40,060 bases of DNA from Harryflintia acetispora (GTDB lineage Bacteria > Bacillota > Clostridia > Oscillospirales > Ruminococcaceae), in assembly GCA_004340125.1 (NCBI GenBank), contig SLUK01000016.1:1-40060 (forward strand). The letters run 5' to 3'. Every line of letters starts with the position of its first letter. Position 1 is the first letter of the stretch. Shown here piece after piece: positions 16,312 to 23,314 of this stretch. The notes under the pieces were generated by a model. The model did no database searches. It saw only the letters and a program-made list of their open reading frames with translations, and was not told the origin of the DNA. The position numbers were made by a program, and so were the translations under genes.

Positions 16312-18420
16312 ATGTTTGAAAATCACAAGGTCTATAAGACCACCTTTGCCGGTCATGAAATGACCTTTGAAACCGGCATGATGTGCGGGCTGTCGAACGG
16401 CAGCTGCCTGGTGCGCTACGGCGAGACCACCGTACTGGTCAACGTCACCGCGTCCAAGAAGCCGCGCGACGGGATCGATTTCTTCCCGCTCTCGGTGGAC
16501 TTCGAGGAGAAGCTTTACGCCGTGGGCAAGATCCCCGGCAGCTTCATGCGCCGTGAGGGCCGCCCGACCGAGAAGGCGATCCTCGCCTCCCGGATGGTGG
16601 ACCGCCCGATCCGCCCGCTCTTCCCCAAGGATATGCGCAACGACGTCTCGGTGGTGATCACCGTGCTGTCCGCCGATCCCGATTTCTCGCCCGAGGTGTG
16701 CGGCCTGTGCGGCACCTCGTTTGCCCTCTCGATCTCGGACATCCCCTGGAAGGGGCCGCTGGCCGGGTGCAACGTGGGGCTGGTGGACGGTGAGATCATC
16801 GTCAATCCCAACGAGGCGCAGCGCGAGAAGACCGACCTCGACCTGACCGTGGTGGCCTCGGCCGAAAAGATCGTGATGATCGAGGCGGGCGCCAACGAGG
16901 TCGAGGATGAGACCATGTTGTGCGCGATCGAGACGGCGCACGCCGAGCTCAAAAAGATGGTCGCCTTCATCGCGGACGTGCAGAAGGAGATCGGCAAGCC
17001 GAAGTTTAGCTTCGAGAGCAAGGAAGTCCCGCACGAGATGTTCGACGCGATTTCGGACTACGCCCGCGAGAAGGTGGCCGAGGCGCTGCTTTCGGACGAC
17101 AAGAACGTCAGGGATCAGAACCTCGCGCCGGTGATCGAGGACATCCATGCGAAATTCGATGAGGAGTACCCCGAGCAGGGCGCGATCATCGACGAGGCGA
17201 TCTATAAGCTGCAGAAGACCGTGGTGCGCGACTGGCTCAAGCAGGGCAAGCGGGTGGACGGCAGAGGCCTCGATGAAATCCGCCCGCTCAACGCGCAGGT
17301 CGGGCTGCTGCCCAGGGTCCACGGTTCGGGTATGTTCACCCGCGGCCAGACCCAGGTGCTGACGGTGGTGACCCTCGGCCCGGTATCCGACGCGCAGATG
17401 CTCGACGGGATCGACAACGAGGACACCAAGCGCTACATGCATCAGTACAACTTCCCCTCCTACTCGGTGGGTGAGACCCGGCCGAGCCGCGGCCCGGGCC
17501 GCCGCGAGATCGGGCACGGGGCGCTCGCCGAGCGTGCGCTGCTGCCGGTGATCCCGCCGGTGCAGGAATTCCCCTACGCGCTGCGCCTGGTCAGCGAGGT
17601 GCTCTCCTCGAACGGCTCGACCTCCCAGGGTTCGATCTGCGCCTCAACATTGGCGCTGATGGACGCGGGCGTGCCGATCAAGTCGCCGGTCGCGGGCATC
17701 TCCTGCGGATTGATCACCGACGAGGACGGCAGCTGGATGACCATGGTGGACATCCAGGGTCTGGAGGACTTCTTCGGCGACATGGACTTCAAGGTGGGCG
17801 GCACCGAGAAGGGCATCACCGCCATCCAGGTCGACATCAAGGTGGACGGCCTGACCATCGATATCATCCGCGAGGCGTTCGAGAAGACCCGCAAGGCGCG
17901 CATGCACATCCTGAACGACGTGATGCTGCCGGTGATTCCGGAGCCGCGCGCCGAGCTTTCCAAGTACGCGCCCAAGATGCTTTCGCTGAAGATCGACGTG
18001 GATAAGATCCGCGAGGTGATCGGCGCGGGCGGCAAGGTGATCCAGAAGATCTGCGCCGAGTGCGACGTGAAGATCGACATCGAGGAGGACGGCAGCGTCT
18101 TCGTCTCGGCGATCGACATTGAGAACGCCCGCCGCGCGATCAACGTAATCAACACGATCGTGAACGATCCCGAGCCGGGCACGCTCTACAAGGGCAAGGT
18201 CACGCGGATCATGACCTTCGGCGCATTTGTGGAGATCGCTCCGGGCAAGGAGGGCCTGTGCCACATCTCGAAGCTGGAGGATCACCGTGTGGAGAAGGTA
18301 GAGGACGTGGTGAATGTGGGCGACGAGATCGTGGTGATGGTGACCGAGATCGACCCACAGGGCCGGATCAACCTCTCGCGCAGGGACGCGCTCAAGAAAT
18401 TGTCTGAGATGAAACAATAG
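16312..18420 (+). CDS. pnp: Polynucleotide phosphorylase
   Basis: A phosphorolytic 3'-5' exoribonuclease, core of RNA turnover. The 702-residue product has the standard order: first RNase PH domain (about 10-140), alpha-helical linker (about 145-240) and second RNase PH domain (about 310-460) with 'RPSRGPGRREIGHG' near 392. A KH domain with 'IGAGGKVIQK' follows near 569, then an S1 domain from about 622 ('GKVTRIMTFGAFVE'). The start ATG follows AGGAGGCAAAAG at 16300-16311. Its last codons abut a dispersed repeat that begins at the stop codon; a strong terminator is at 18516. Confidence 0.97.
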   Translation: MFENHKVYKTTFAGHEMTFETGMMCGLSNGSCLVRYGETTVLVNVTASKKPRDGIDFFPLSVDFEEKLYAVGKIPGSFMRREGRPTEKAILASRMVDRPIRPLFPKDMRNDVSVVITVLSADPDFSPEVCGLCGTSFALSISDIPWKGPLAGCNVGLVDGEIIVNPNEAQREKTDLDLTVVASAEKIVMIEAGANEVEDETMLCAIETAHAELKKMVAFIADVQKEIGKPKFSFESKEVPHEMFDAISDYAREKVAEALLSDDKNVRDQNLAPVIEDIHAKFDEEYPEQGAIIDEAIYKLQKTVVRDWLKQGKRVDGRGLDEIRPLNAQVGLLPRVHGSGMFTRGQTQVLTVVTLGPVSDAQMLDGIDNEDTKRYMHQYNFPSYSVGETRPSRGPGRREIGHGALAERALLPVIPPVQEFPYALRLVSEVLSSNGSTSQGSICASTLALMDAGVPIKSPVAGISCGLITDEDGSWMTMVDIQGLEDFFGDMDFKVGGTEKGITAIQVDIKVDGLTIDIIREAFEKTRKARMHILNDVMLPVIPEPRAELSKYAPKMLSLKIDVDKIREVIGAGGKVIQKICAECDVKIDIEEDGSVFVSAIDIENARRAINVINTIVNDPEPGTLYKGKVTRIMTFGAFVEIAPGKEGLCHISKLEDHRVEKVEDVVNVGDEIVVMVTEIDPQGRINLSRRDALKKLSEMKQ

Positions 18421-18484
18421 CGGCAAGGTGCCGCCCCCGATTCGCGAAAGGACTAGCGTGCAGGGCGGCCATGCTCAGCCCGCG
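18420..18484 (+). repeat. Dispersed repeat R1, copy A
   Basis: A small GCGGCA/TGCCGC hairpin is followed by ATTCGCGAAAGGACTAG, about 20 variable bases and TGCTCAGCCCGCG. It begins at the last base of the pnp stop codon. Three other copies (18552, 19662 and 19725) share the fixed blocks; the two on the right are in opposite orientation. Confidence 0.8.
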
Positions 18485-18515
18485 TCCTGAATGTGAGAAA
18501 AGAGAAGGACAAATA

Positions 18516-18547
18516 AAAAACGCGGTGGAGAAATCCACCGCGTTTTT
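18516..18547 (+). terminator. pnp terminator
   Basis: AAAAACGCGGTGGA (18516-18529) pairs perfectly with TCCACCGCGTTTTT (18534-18547) around GAAA. A strong intrinsic terminator, placed between R1 copies A and B. Confidence 0.93.
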
Positions 18548-18551
18548 CTGT

Positions 18552-18615
18552 GCGGCGAGCCGCCGCTCCCGATTCGCGAAAGAACTAGATCCAAAGCAGA
18601 AGTGCTCAGCCCGCG
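18552..18615 (+). repeat. Dispersed repeat R1, copy B
   Basis: It has the same plan as copy A: a GCGGC/GCCGC hairpin, ATTCGCGAAAGAACTAG, variable bases and TGCTCAGCCCGCG. It is directly followed by AAAGGGATTCTCAAGGG, which is repeated inverted at the right end of the island. Confidence 0.8.
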
Positions 18616-18632
18616 TTCTGAATAAAGGGATT

Positions 18633-18764
18633 CTCAAGGGTTCTTGACCCTTGAGCGGGGTGTGGGGCAGCGCCCCACGGCCTTAAAGCGCAGCGAGGCG
18701 CGGGGAGGGGAGGCAAACCTTCCAGTGGAAGGTTTGACGGGGAACCCCCAAGAGGGGGTTCCCC
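18633..18764. repeat. Four-hairpin intergenic cassette (copy 2, full)
   Basis: Four successive perfect hairpins are present. They are CTCAAGGGT/ACCCTTGAG (18633-18655), GTGGGGC/GCCCCAC (18662-18678), AAACCTTCC/GGAAGGTTT (18715-18735) and GGGGAACCCCC/GGGGGTTCCCC (18739-18764). The last two correspond to copy 1 at 3771-3829. The first has an inverted match at 19795-19817 with the same stem and a slightly different loop. Confidence 0.75.
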
Positions 18765-18773
18765 TTAAAAAGC

Positions 18774-19052
18774 CTACTCCCCGGGAGCGTCCTGCTCTCC
18801 GGCGCAGGCAGAATCACCAGCGGGCGGGAGATAGTGGAAAATGTCGGTAAACTGGCATTCGAGCACGTAGCACAGGCGGGCGACGAAATCGTGGGAGAGC
18901 TTTTTTATCTTGTCCTGACGGTAGTGGCGGAGCTGTTCGGGACGGATTCGGGCGTATTCGCAGAGCTCGGCATCGTTGGTGCTCTGCCTGCGCATGACCT
19001 CGTCGGGGTCGAAGATGATGTGGCCGCAGTCGGCACGTTTGTGAGCGCACAT
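18774..19052 (-). CDS. Small HTH_26/XRE-like DNA-binding protein
   Basis: A 92-residue Cro/C1-type helix-turn-helix protein of the short HTH_26 class. 'LCEYARIRPEQLRHYRQDKI' is the recognition region, and 'LCYVLECQFTDIFHYLPP' closely matches the family end (usually 'LC..L.C...DI..Y.P'). Residues beyond about 76 are a poorly conserved acidic tail. It is a likely transcription regulator of unknown target. The start ATG 19052 follows AAAGGAGGTA on the minus strand. Its upstream region is one arm of a 54-bp inverted repeat (19105-19158), so inversion of the adjoining segment would change what transcribes it. Confidence 0.82.
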   Translation of the reverse strand: MCAHKRADCGHIIFDPDEVMRRQSTNDAELCEYARIRPEQLRHYRQDKIKKLSHDFVARLCYVLECQFTDIFHYLPPAGDSACAGEQDAPGE

Positions 19053-19104
19053 GGGGATACCTCCTTTTCGATTTGAATGGTACAGCCCCTGAGCAGGGCC
19101 AAGA

Positions 19105-19158
19105 GCTCGAGCAGGGCAACATAATAGGAACCGTAGAGCCTAAAGGGTTTTCTTTTCA
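19105..19158. repeat. 54-bp inverted repeat, left arm
   Basis: It matches the reverse complement of 19569-19622 at 52 of 54 positions. The match ends sharply on the inner side. On the minus strand it reads as codons 'KRKPFRLYGSYYVALLEL' in an ORF (18905-19159, possible TTG start at 19159) that runs into the HTH gene. Confidence 0.9.
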
Positions 19159-19183
19159 AAATGCTGCCCTCTTTTTTTGATTT

Positions 19184-19199
19184 GCTCAATATATTGAGC
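19184..19199. promoter_or_regulatory. Perfect 16-bp palindrome, likely operator
   Basis: GCTCAATATATTGAGC is self-complementary, and a half site, ATATTGAGCA, recurs at 19244-19253 just before the XRE start. Such paired sites are typical operators for small XRE or ribbon-helix-helix repressors encoded next to them. Binding is inferred. Confidence 0.6.
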
Positions 19200-19267
19200 T
19201 TAAATTTCTTTATATTCCCATATACTAGACTCAAATGCAACTGATATTGAGCAAAAGGTTTGGTAAT

Positions 19268-19408
19268 ATGAATAAGATTCGTCAAGATATAAATATTGGC
19301 TCTAATTTGAGGCGGCTAAGAAAGAGCAAGAAGCTCACCCAAGAGAAAGTTGCAATAGAAATGCAGCTAGCGGGTTGTAAAATTACACGCAAGGAGGGGA
19401 AACGATGA
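19268..19408 (+). pseudogene. Truncated XRE-family regulator
   Basis: An ORF of 46 residues starting at ATG 19268. 'IGSNLRRLRKSKKLTQEKVA' and 'MQLAGCKITR' are the first helices of a known XRE-type regulator family. In relatives known to me the protein continues past 'ITR' with a second HTH half and about 25 more residues. Here it runs straight into the ribosome binding site of the next gene and stops at TGA 19406-19408, so the recognition helix is lost. The stop overlaps the start of the next gene (ATGA). It is AT-rich compared with its surroundings. It is probably non-functional, or only a translational coupler. Confidence 0.6.
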
Positions 19409-19587
19409 GCCCAGTTACCAGTCCGTTAAAAGAAAAAGTCAGCATCACATTGGATAGCGATGTTGTAGATAAAATTACCCAGTACGCCCGTATGGACGGA
19501 AGGAACTTTTCGCAGTACATAAATTTTGTTCTTATGCGGCACATCTGCGCAGTGGAGAAAAGACAGAATGAAAAGAAAACCCTTTAG
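19405..19587 (+). CDS. Ribbon-helix-helix (CopG/Arc-like) protein
   Basis: The 60-residue product has the ribbon-helix-helix plan: beta strand 'KVSITLDSDV', helix 'VVDKITQYARMDGRNF' and helix 'SQYINFVLMRHICAVEK'. These dimeric DNA-binding proteins are usually plasmid, phage or toxin-antitoxin regulators. The start ATG 19405 follows AAGGAGGGG and overlaps the stop of the truncated XRE gene. Its last codons lie in the right arm of the 54-bp inverted repeat. No toxin-like partner is visible. Confidence 0.75.
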   Translation: MSPVTSPLKEKVSITLDSDVVDKITQYARMDGRNFSQYINFVLMRHICAVEKRQNEKKTL

Positions 19588-19672
19588 GCTCTACGCTTCC
19601 TATTATTTTGCCCTGCTCGAGCCCAAAGGGGCGCCTCCCCCTTGGTACCCTCTTGTTAAAAACGCGGGCTGA
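19568..19672 (+). CDS. Short ORF within the right inverted-repeat arm
   Basis: A 34-residue ORF starting ATG 19568 inside the end of the RHH gene. Its first 18 residues, starting 'MKRKPFRLYASYYFALLE', are nearly the same as those read on the minus strand of the left arm, differing only at Ala/Gly and Phe/Val. After that the reading runs into the R1 repeat and stops. It looks like a broken copy of a small gene; coding status is doubtful. Confidence 0.3.
   Translation: MKRKPFRLYASYYFALLEPKGAPPPWYPLVKNAG
19569..19622. repeat. 54-bp inverted repeat, right arm
   Basis: The partner of 19105-19158, with 52 of 54 bases matching in opposite orientation. Together the arms enclose 410 bp of AT-rich sequence that carries the truncated XRE and RHH genes. 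Confidence 0.9.
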
Positions 19673-19791
19673 GCATTTTCGTGTTGCAAACTAGTCCTTT
19701 CGCGAATAGGCGGCGGCAGCTTGCCGCCGCGGGCTGAGCTTTGCCGCCCGTACGCTAGTCCTTTCGCAAATAGGCGGCGGCAGCTTGCCGC
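19662..19791 (-). repeat. Dispersed repeat R1, copies C and D (inverted)
   Basis: Two adjoining R1 copies in reverse orientation (about 19662-19727 and 19725-19791), each with CGCGGGCTGAGC, a variable part, CTAGTCCTTTCGC and a GGCGGCAGCTTGCCGCC hairpin. They mirror copies A and B on the left side of the island. The surrounding region 19673-20062 holds no gene. Confidence 0.8.
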
Positions 19792-19794
19792 CCG

Positions 19795-19825
19795 CTCAAG
19801 GGTCGAGAACCCTTGAGAATCCCTT
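19795..19825. repeat. Inverted copy of the CAAGGG hairpin
   Basis: CTCAAGGGT (19795-19803) pairs with ACCCTTGAG (19809-19817), followed by AATCCCTT. The whole is the reverse complement of 18625-18655 except for the loop and one base, giving the island a matching outer boundary. Confidence 0.75.
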
Positions 19826-19958
19826 GATTTCTGAATTCATCTGGTAAATTATTGGGGCTTTTTCCTGAATTTTGCCAAAGATTGTAGATTCTTTAACAAA
19901 AATCCTCCCGTTTGGCTAGGTTTTATGAAAATTTTAACGCGTTTTCTCTTTCTTACCA

Positions 19959-19988
19959 TAGACTTTACAAGACCATTTCTGTTATAAT
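19959..19988 (+). promoter_or_regulatory. Hydrogenase operon promoter
   Basis: A perfect extended -10, TGTTATAAT (TATAAT at 19983-19988), with TAGACT (19959-19964) at 18-bp spacing as -35. It lies 75 bases before the first gene of the operon. Confidence 0.72.
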
Positions 19989-20062
19989 GATTTCGTAAGA
20001 GCGGTCGCTTTGTTAAATTTTTGACACGGCGGCCTGTATTCTCGCAAGGAGGTAATTCAGAT

Positions 20063-20563
20063 ATGGCAAACACCATCAGTTCCATCCCGTTCTCCGGCAC
20101 AAAAGAACAGGAGGAGCAGCTCAAACAAGCGATTGCCGCGCATAAGGACCAGCAGGGTGCGCTCATGCCCGTCCTGCAGGAGGCGCAGGAAATCTATGGC
20201 TACCTGCCCATCGAGGTGCAGAAGATGGTCGCCGATGGCCTCGGCATCCCGCTCGAAGAGGTCTATGGCGTCGCAACGTTCTATGCCCAGTTCACCCTCA
20301 ACCCCAAGGGCAAGTACAAAATCTCGGTCTGCCTGGGCACCGCCTGCTACGTCAAGGGCTCCGGCGACGTCTATGCACGCCTGTCTGAGGCGCTCGGCAT
20401 CAAGGGCGGCGAGTGTACCGCCGACGGTAAGTTCTCCCTCGAAGCCTGCCGCTGTATCGGCGCTTGCGGCCTGGCCCCCGTCCTTACCATCAACGACGAG
20501 GTCTATGGCAGACTTAAACCCGACGACGTGGATGACATCCTGGCGAAATACGCGGACCGTTAA
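20063..20563 (+). CDS. hndA: NADH-dependent hydrogenase subunit, NuoE-like [2Fe-2S] (HndA/HydC)
   Basis: The small electron-transfer subunit of a cytoplasmic electron-bifurcating [FeFe] hydrogenase, homologous to NuoE of complex I. The 166-residue product has a helical N-terminus ('ALMPVLQEAQEIYGYLP') and a thioredoxin-like [2Fe-2S] domain. Its four ligands are in canonical C-x4-C and C-x3-C spacing: C90, C95, C131 and C135. ATG 20063 is chosen because AAGGAGG lies upstream. It is the first gene of a five-gene operon; the next starts 6 bp after its stop. Confidence 0.93.
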   Translation: MANTISSIPFSGTKEQEEQLKQAIAAHKDQQGALMPVLQEAQEIYGYLPIEVQKMVADGLGIPLEEVYGVATFYAQFTLNPKGKYKISVCLGTACYVKGSGDVYARLSEALGIKGGECTADGKFSLEACRCIGACGLAPVLTINDEVYGRLKPDDVDDILAKYADR

Positions 20564-20569
20564 CCGCCT

Positions 20570-21124
20570 ATGATGCAGGAACTTTCGCTCAACATCCTGG
20601 ATGTTGCGCAGAACTCGGTCAAGGCCGGCGCGTCCCTCATCACCATTGCCGTGGAGGAGGACGAGCAGGAGGACCTCTTGATCATTGCCATCGGGGACAA
20701 CGGCTGCGGCATGACGCCCCAGCAGGTGGATCGGGTGACCGACCCGTTTTATACCACCCGCACCACCCGGAAGGTGGGGCTGGGCGTTCCGTTTTTGAAA
20801 ATGGCCTGCGAAATGACGGGCGGTTCCTTTGACATCCGCTCACAGCCCGGCGTGGGCACCACCGTGACGGCACGGCTTGGATTACATAATATCGACCGTA
20901 CCCCGCTTGGGGACGTCGCCTCCACCGTCACCTCCCTGATCCAGTGCAATCCCGACATCGACTTTGTTTACTCCCATAAAACCGCGGCGGGGGAGTTTGC
21001 GGCCGATACCCGGGAGTTTCGGCAGGTCCTCGAGGGAATCCCCTTGTCCGCCCCCGAGGTGATCGGGTTCATCAAAGAGTATATCCTCGAACATTTAAAT
21101 GAAATCCAAGGAGGAACCATCTGA
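20570..21124 (+). CDS. Histidine-kinase-type ATPase domain protein in the hydrogenase operon
   Basis: The 184-residue stand-alone GHKL ATP-binding domain has N box 'LDVAQNSVKAGA' (near residue 10), G1 'DNGCGM', G2 'VGLGVPF' and 'GVGTTVTARL'. There is no dimerisation/phosphoacceptor histidine domain, no sensor and no response regulator nearby, so it is not a normal two-component kinase. A similar protein sits in the hydrogenase clusters of other Clostridia, where its role is unclear. There is no clear ribosome binding site before ATG 20570 (or 20573), so translation is probably coupled to hndA. The C-terminal 50 residues ('VIGFIKEYILEHLNEI') are extra to the ATPase fold. Confidence 0.88.
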   Translation: MMQELSLNILDVAQNSVKAGASLITIAVEEDEQEDLLIIAIGDNGCGMTPQQVDRVTDPFYTTRTTRKVGLGVPFLKMACEMTGGSFDIRSQPGVGTTVTARLGLHNIDRTPLGDVASTVTSLIQCNPDIDFVYSHKTAAGEFAADTREFRQVLEGIPLSAPEVIGFIKEYILEHLNEIQGGTI

Positions 21125-21125
21125 T

Positions 21126-21497
21126 ATGAAAAGCTTAGCAGAGTTACAGGCGTTGCGGGATAAGATGAAGGGCAACATGGGCATCCGCGATGAGGACGAT
21201 GCGTCTATCCGCGTCGTGGTCGGCATGGCCACCTGCGGGATCGCCGCCGGCGCGCGCCCGGTGCTCCAGGCGTTCACCGACGAGGTCGCCAAGCGCGGGC
21301 TGCAGAACGTGGCCGTCGGGCAGACCGGCTGCATCGGCATCTGCCAGTATGAGCCGGTGGTCGAGGTGTTCATGCCCGGCCAGGAGAAGGTCACCTACGT
21401 CAAAATGACCGCGGAGAAGGCAGTGCAGGTGGTAAACGACCATCTGGTCAACGGCAACGTGGTTACCGAATATACCATCGGCGCGAACGCGAAGTAA
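21126..21497 (+). CDS. hndB: HndB-like ferredoxin-fold subunit
   Basis: The 123-residue product has the thioredoxin-like ferredoxin fold of hydrogenase subunit HndB/HydD. Sequence marks are 'VVGMATCGIAAGA' (C37) and 'QTGCIGICQYEP' (C69 and C73). Only three candidate ligands are seen, as I recall for this family, so whether it binds [2Fe-2S] is uncertain. ATG 21126 is chosen because AAGGAGG is upstream; its start is 1 bp after the ATPase stop. It is cotranscribed with the rest of the operon. Confidence 0.87.
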   Translation: MKSLAELQALRDKMKGNMGIRDEDDASIRVVVGMATCGIAAGARPVLQAFTDEVAKRGLQNVAVGQTGCIGICQYEPVVEVFMPGQEKVTYVKMTAEKAVQVVNDHLVNGNVVTEYTIGANAK

Positions 21498-21509
21498 GGA
21501 GGAAGTGCG

Positions 21510-23297
21510 ATGTATCGTTCACATGTGCTTGTCTGCGGTGGTACCGGCTGTACCTCTTCCGGCAGTGAGCAGATTATAAAAACGCTGGAAGGCGAGCTCG
21601 AAAAAACCGGGCTGCAGAATGAAATTAAGGTGATCAAGACCGGGTGCTTCGGCCTGTGCGCGCTGGGCCCGATCATGATCGTTTATCCCGAGGGCGCCTT
21701 CTATTCGATGGTCAAGCCCGAGGACATCCCGGAGATCGTCTCCGAGCACCTCTTGAAGGGGCGGATCGTGACCCGCCTGCTCTATCAGGAGACCGTCACC
21801 GAGGATACCATCAAGAGCCTCAACCATACCGACTTCTATAAGAAGCAGAAGCGCGTCGCGCTCAAGAACTGCGGCGTGATCGACCCCGAAAACATCAACG
21901 AGTACATAGCTTACGATGGCTACCAGGCTCTGGGCAAGGTCCTCACCGAGATGACCCCCGAGCAGGTGATCGACACCATCAAGGCCTCCGGGCTGCGCGG
22001 GCGCGGCGGCGCGGGCTTCCCGACCGGGCTCAAGTGGAGCTTCGCGGCCAAGAATGACGCCGACCAGAAATACGTCTGCTGCAACGCCGACGAGGGCGAC
22101 CCGGGCGCGTTCATGGACCGCTCGATCCTCGAGGGCGACCCGAACGTCCTCATCGAGGCCATGACCATCGCCGGCTACGCGATCGGCGCCTCCCAGGGCT
22201 ACGTCTACGTGCGCGCCGAGTACCCGATCGCGGTCAAGCGCTTGCAGATCGCCATCGGCGAAGCGCGCGAGATGGGCTTCCTCGGCAAGGACATCTTCGG
22301 CAGCGGCTTTGACTTCGACCTCGACATCCGGCTGGGCGCCGGCGCCTTCGTCTGCGGCGAGGAGACGGCCCTGATGACCTCGATCGAGGGCAAGCGCGGC
22401 GAGCCGCGGCCCCGTCCGCCCTTCCCGGCGGAGAAGGGCCTGTTCGGCAAGCCCTCGGTCCTCAACAACGTCGAGACCTATGCCAACATCCCGCAGATCA
22501 TCTTAAACGGCCCTGAGTGGTTCAGCTCGATGGGCACCGAGAAGAGCAAGGGCACCAAGGTGTTCGCGCTCGGCGGCAAGATCAACAACACCGGCCTCGT
22601 CGAGGTGCCGATGGGCACCACCCTGCGCACCATCATCGAGGAGATCGGCGGCGGCATCCCGGGCGGCAAGAAGTTCAAGGCCGCCCAGACCGGCGGCCCC
22701 TCGGGCGGGTGCATCCCGGCCGAGCACATGGACATCGAGATCGACTACGACAACCTGCTCTCCATCGGCTCGATGATGGGCTCGGGCGGCCTGATCGTCA
22801 TGGACGAGGACACCTGTATGGTGGACATCGCCAAGTTCTTCCTCGAGTTCACCGTGGACGAGAGCTGCGGCAAGTGCACCCCCTGCCGGATCGGCACCAA
22901 GAGGATGTATGAAATCCTCGACAAGATCTCCAAGGGCAAGGCGACCATGCAGGACATCGACCGCCTCGAAAAGCTCGCCCATTACATCAAGGACAACGCA
23001 TTGTGCGGCCTCGGACAGACCGCCCCGAACCCGGTCCTGTCCACCCTGCATTTCTTCCGTGACGAATATGTGGCCCACATCGTAGAGAAGCGCTGCCCGG
23101 CGGGCGTGTGCAAGGATCTGCTCAACTTCTACATCCGCGAGGACAAGTGTAAGGGCTGTACCCTCTGCGCGAGAAACTGCCCGGTCGGCGCGATCAGCGG
23201 CAACGTCAAGGAGCCGCACATCATCGACCGCAGCAAGTGCATCAAGTGCGGCGCTTGTATCGAGAAATGTAAGTTCGGCGCGATCGAGAAGCATTAA
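21510..23297 (+). CDS. hndC: NADH-binding hydrogenase subunit, NuoF-like (HndC/HydB)
   Basis: The flavin subunit of the bifurcating hydrogenase, where NADH electrons enter. The 595-residue product has an N-terminal thioredoxin-like [2Fe-2S] domain (C9, C14 and 'TGCFGLC' near 48-52). The 51-kDa NuoF core follows, with 'GRGGAGFPTGLKWSF' near 163 and 'GAGAFVCGEETAL' near 280 (FMN/NADH binding). Next is an SLBB stretch and the N3-type cluster motif 'SCGKCTPCRIG' near 453. Two C-terminal [4Fe-4S] motifs are 'CKGCTLCARNCP' and 'CIKCGACIEKCK'. That C-terminal ferredoxin domain is typical of HndC/HydB rather than NuoF. The start follows AAGGAGGAAG. Confidence 0.95.
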   Translation: MYRSHVLVCGGTGCTSSGSEQIIKTLEGELEKTGLQNEIKVIKTGCFGLCALGPIMIVYPEGAFYSMVKPEDIPEIVSEHLLKGRIVTRLLYQETVTEDTIKSLNHTDFYKKQKRVALKNCGVIDPENINEYIAYDGYQALGKVLTEMTPEQVIDTIKASGLRGRGGAGFPTGLKWSFAAKNDADQKYVCCNADEGDPGAFMDRSILEGDPNVLIEAMTIAGYAIGASQGYVYVRAEYPIAVKRLQIAIGEAREMGFLGKDIFGSGFDFDLDIRLGAGAFVCGEETALMTSIEGKRGEPRPRPPFPAEKGLFGKPSVLNNVETYANIPQIILNGPEWFSSMGTEKSKGTKVFALGGKINNTGLVEVPMGTTLRTIIEEIGGGIPGGKKFKAAQTGGPSGGCIPAEHMDIEIDYDNLLSIGSMMGSGGLIVMDEDTCMVDIAKFFLEFTVDESCGKCTPCRIGTKRMYEILDKISKGKATMQDIDRLEKLAHYIKDNALCGLGQTAPNPVLSTLHFFRDEYVAHIVEKRCPAGVCKDLLNFYIREDKCKGCTLCARNCPVGAISGNVKEPHIIDRSKCIKCGACIEKCKFGAIEKH

Positions 23298-23314
23298 AGG
23301 AGGTCAACCGCAAG

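Noticed and set aside
18905..19159. Minus-strand ORF beginning 'KRKPFRLYGSYY' with a possible TTG start
   Set aside because: Not called as a gene because most of it overlaps the HTH_26 gene in another frame. Its first part is discussed as the left inverted-repeat arm.
18774..19672. Toxin-antitoxin system
   Set aside because: RHH and XRE proteins suggest antitoxin-type regulators, but no toxin-like partner of any known fold is encoded in the island.
18420..19830. CRISPR array
   Set aside because: The repeats are few, inverted in pairs, of unequal spacing and hairpin-rich, and no cas genes are present.
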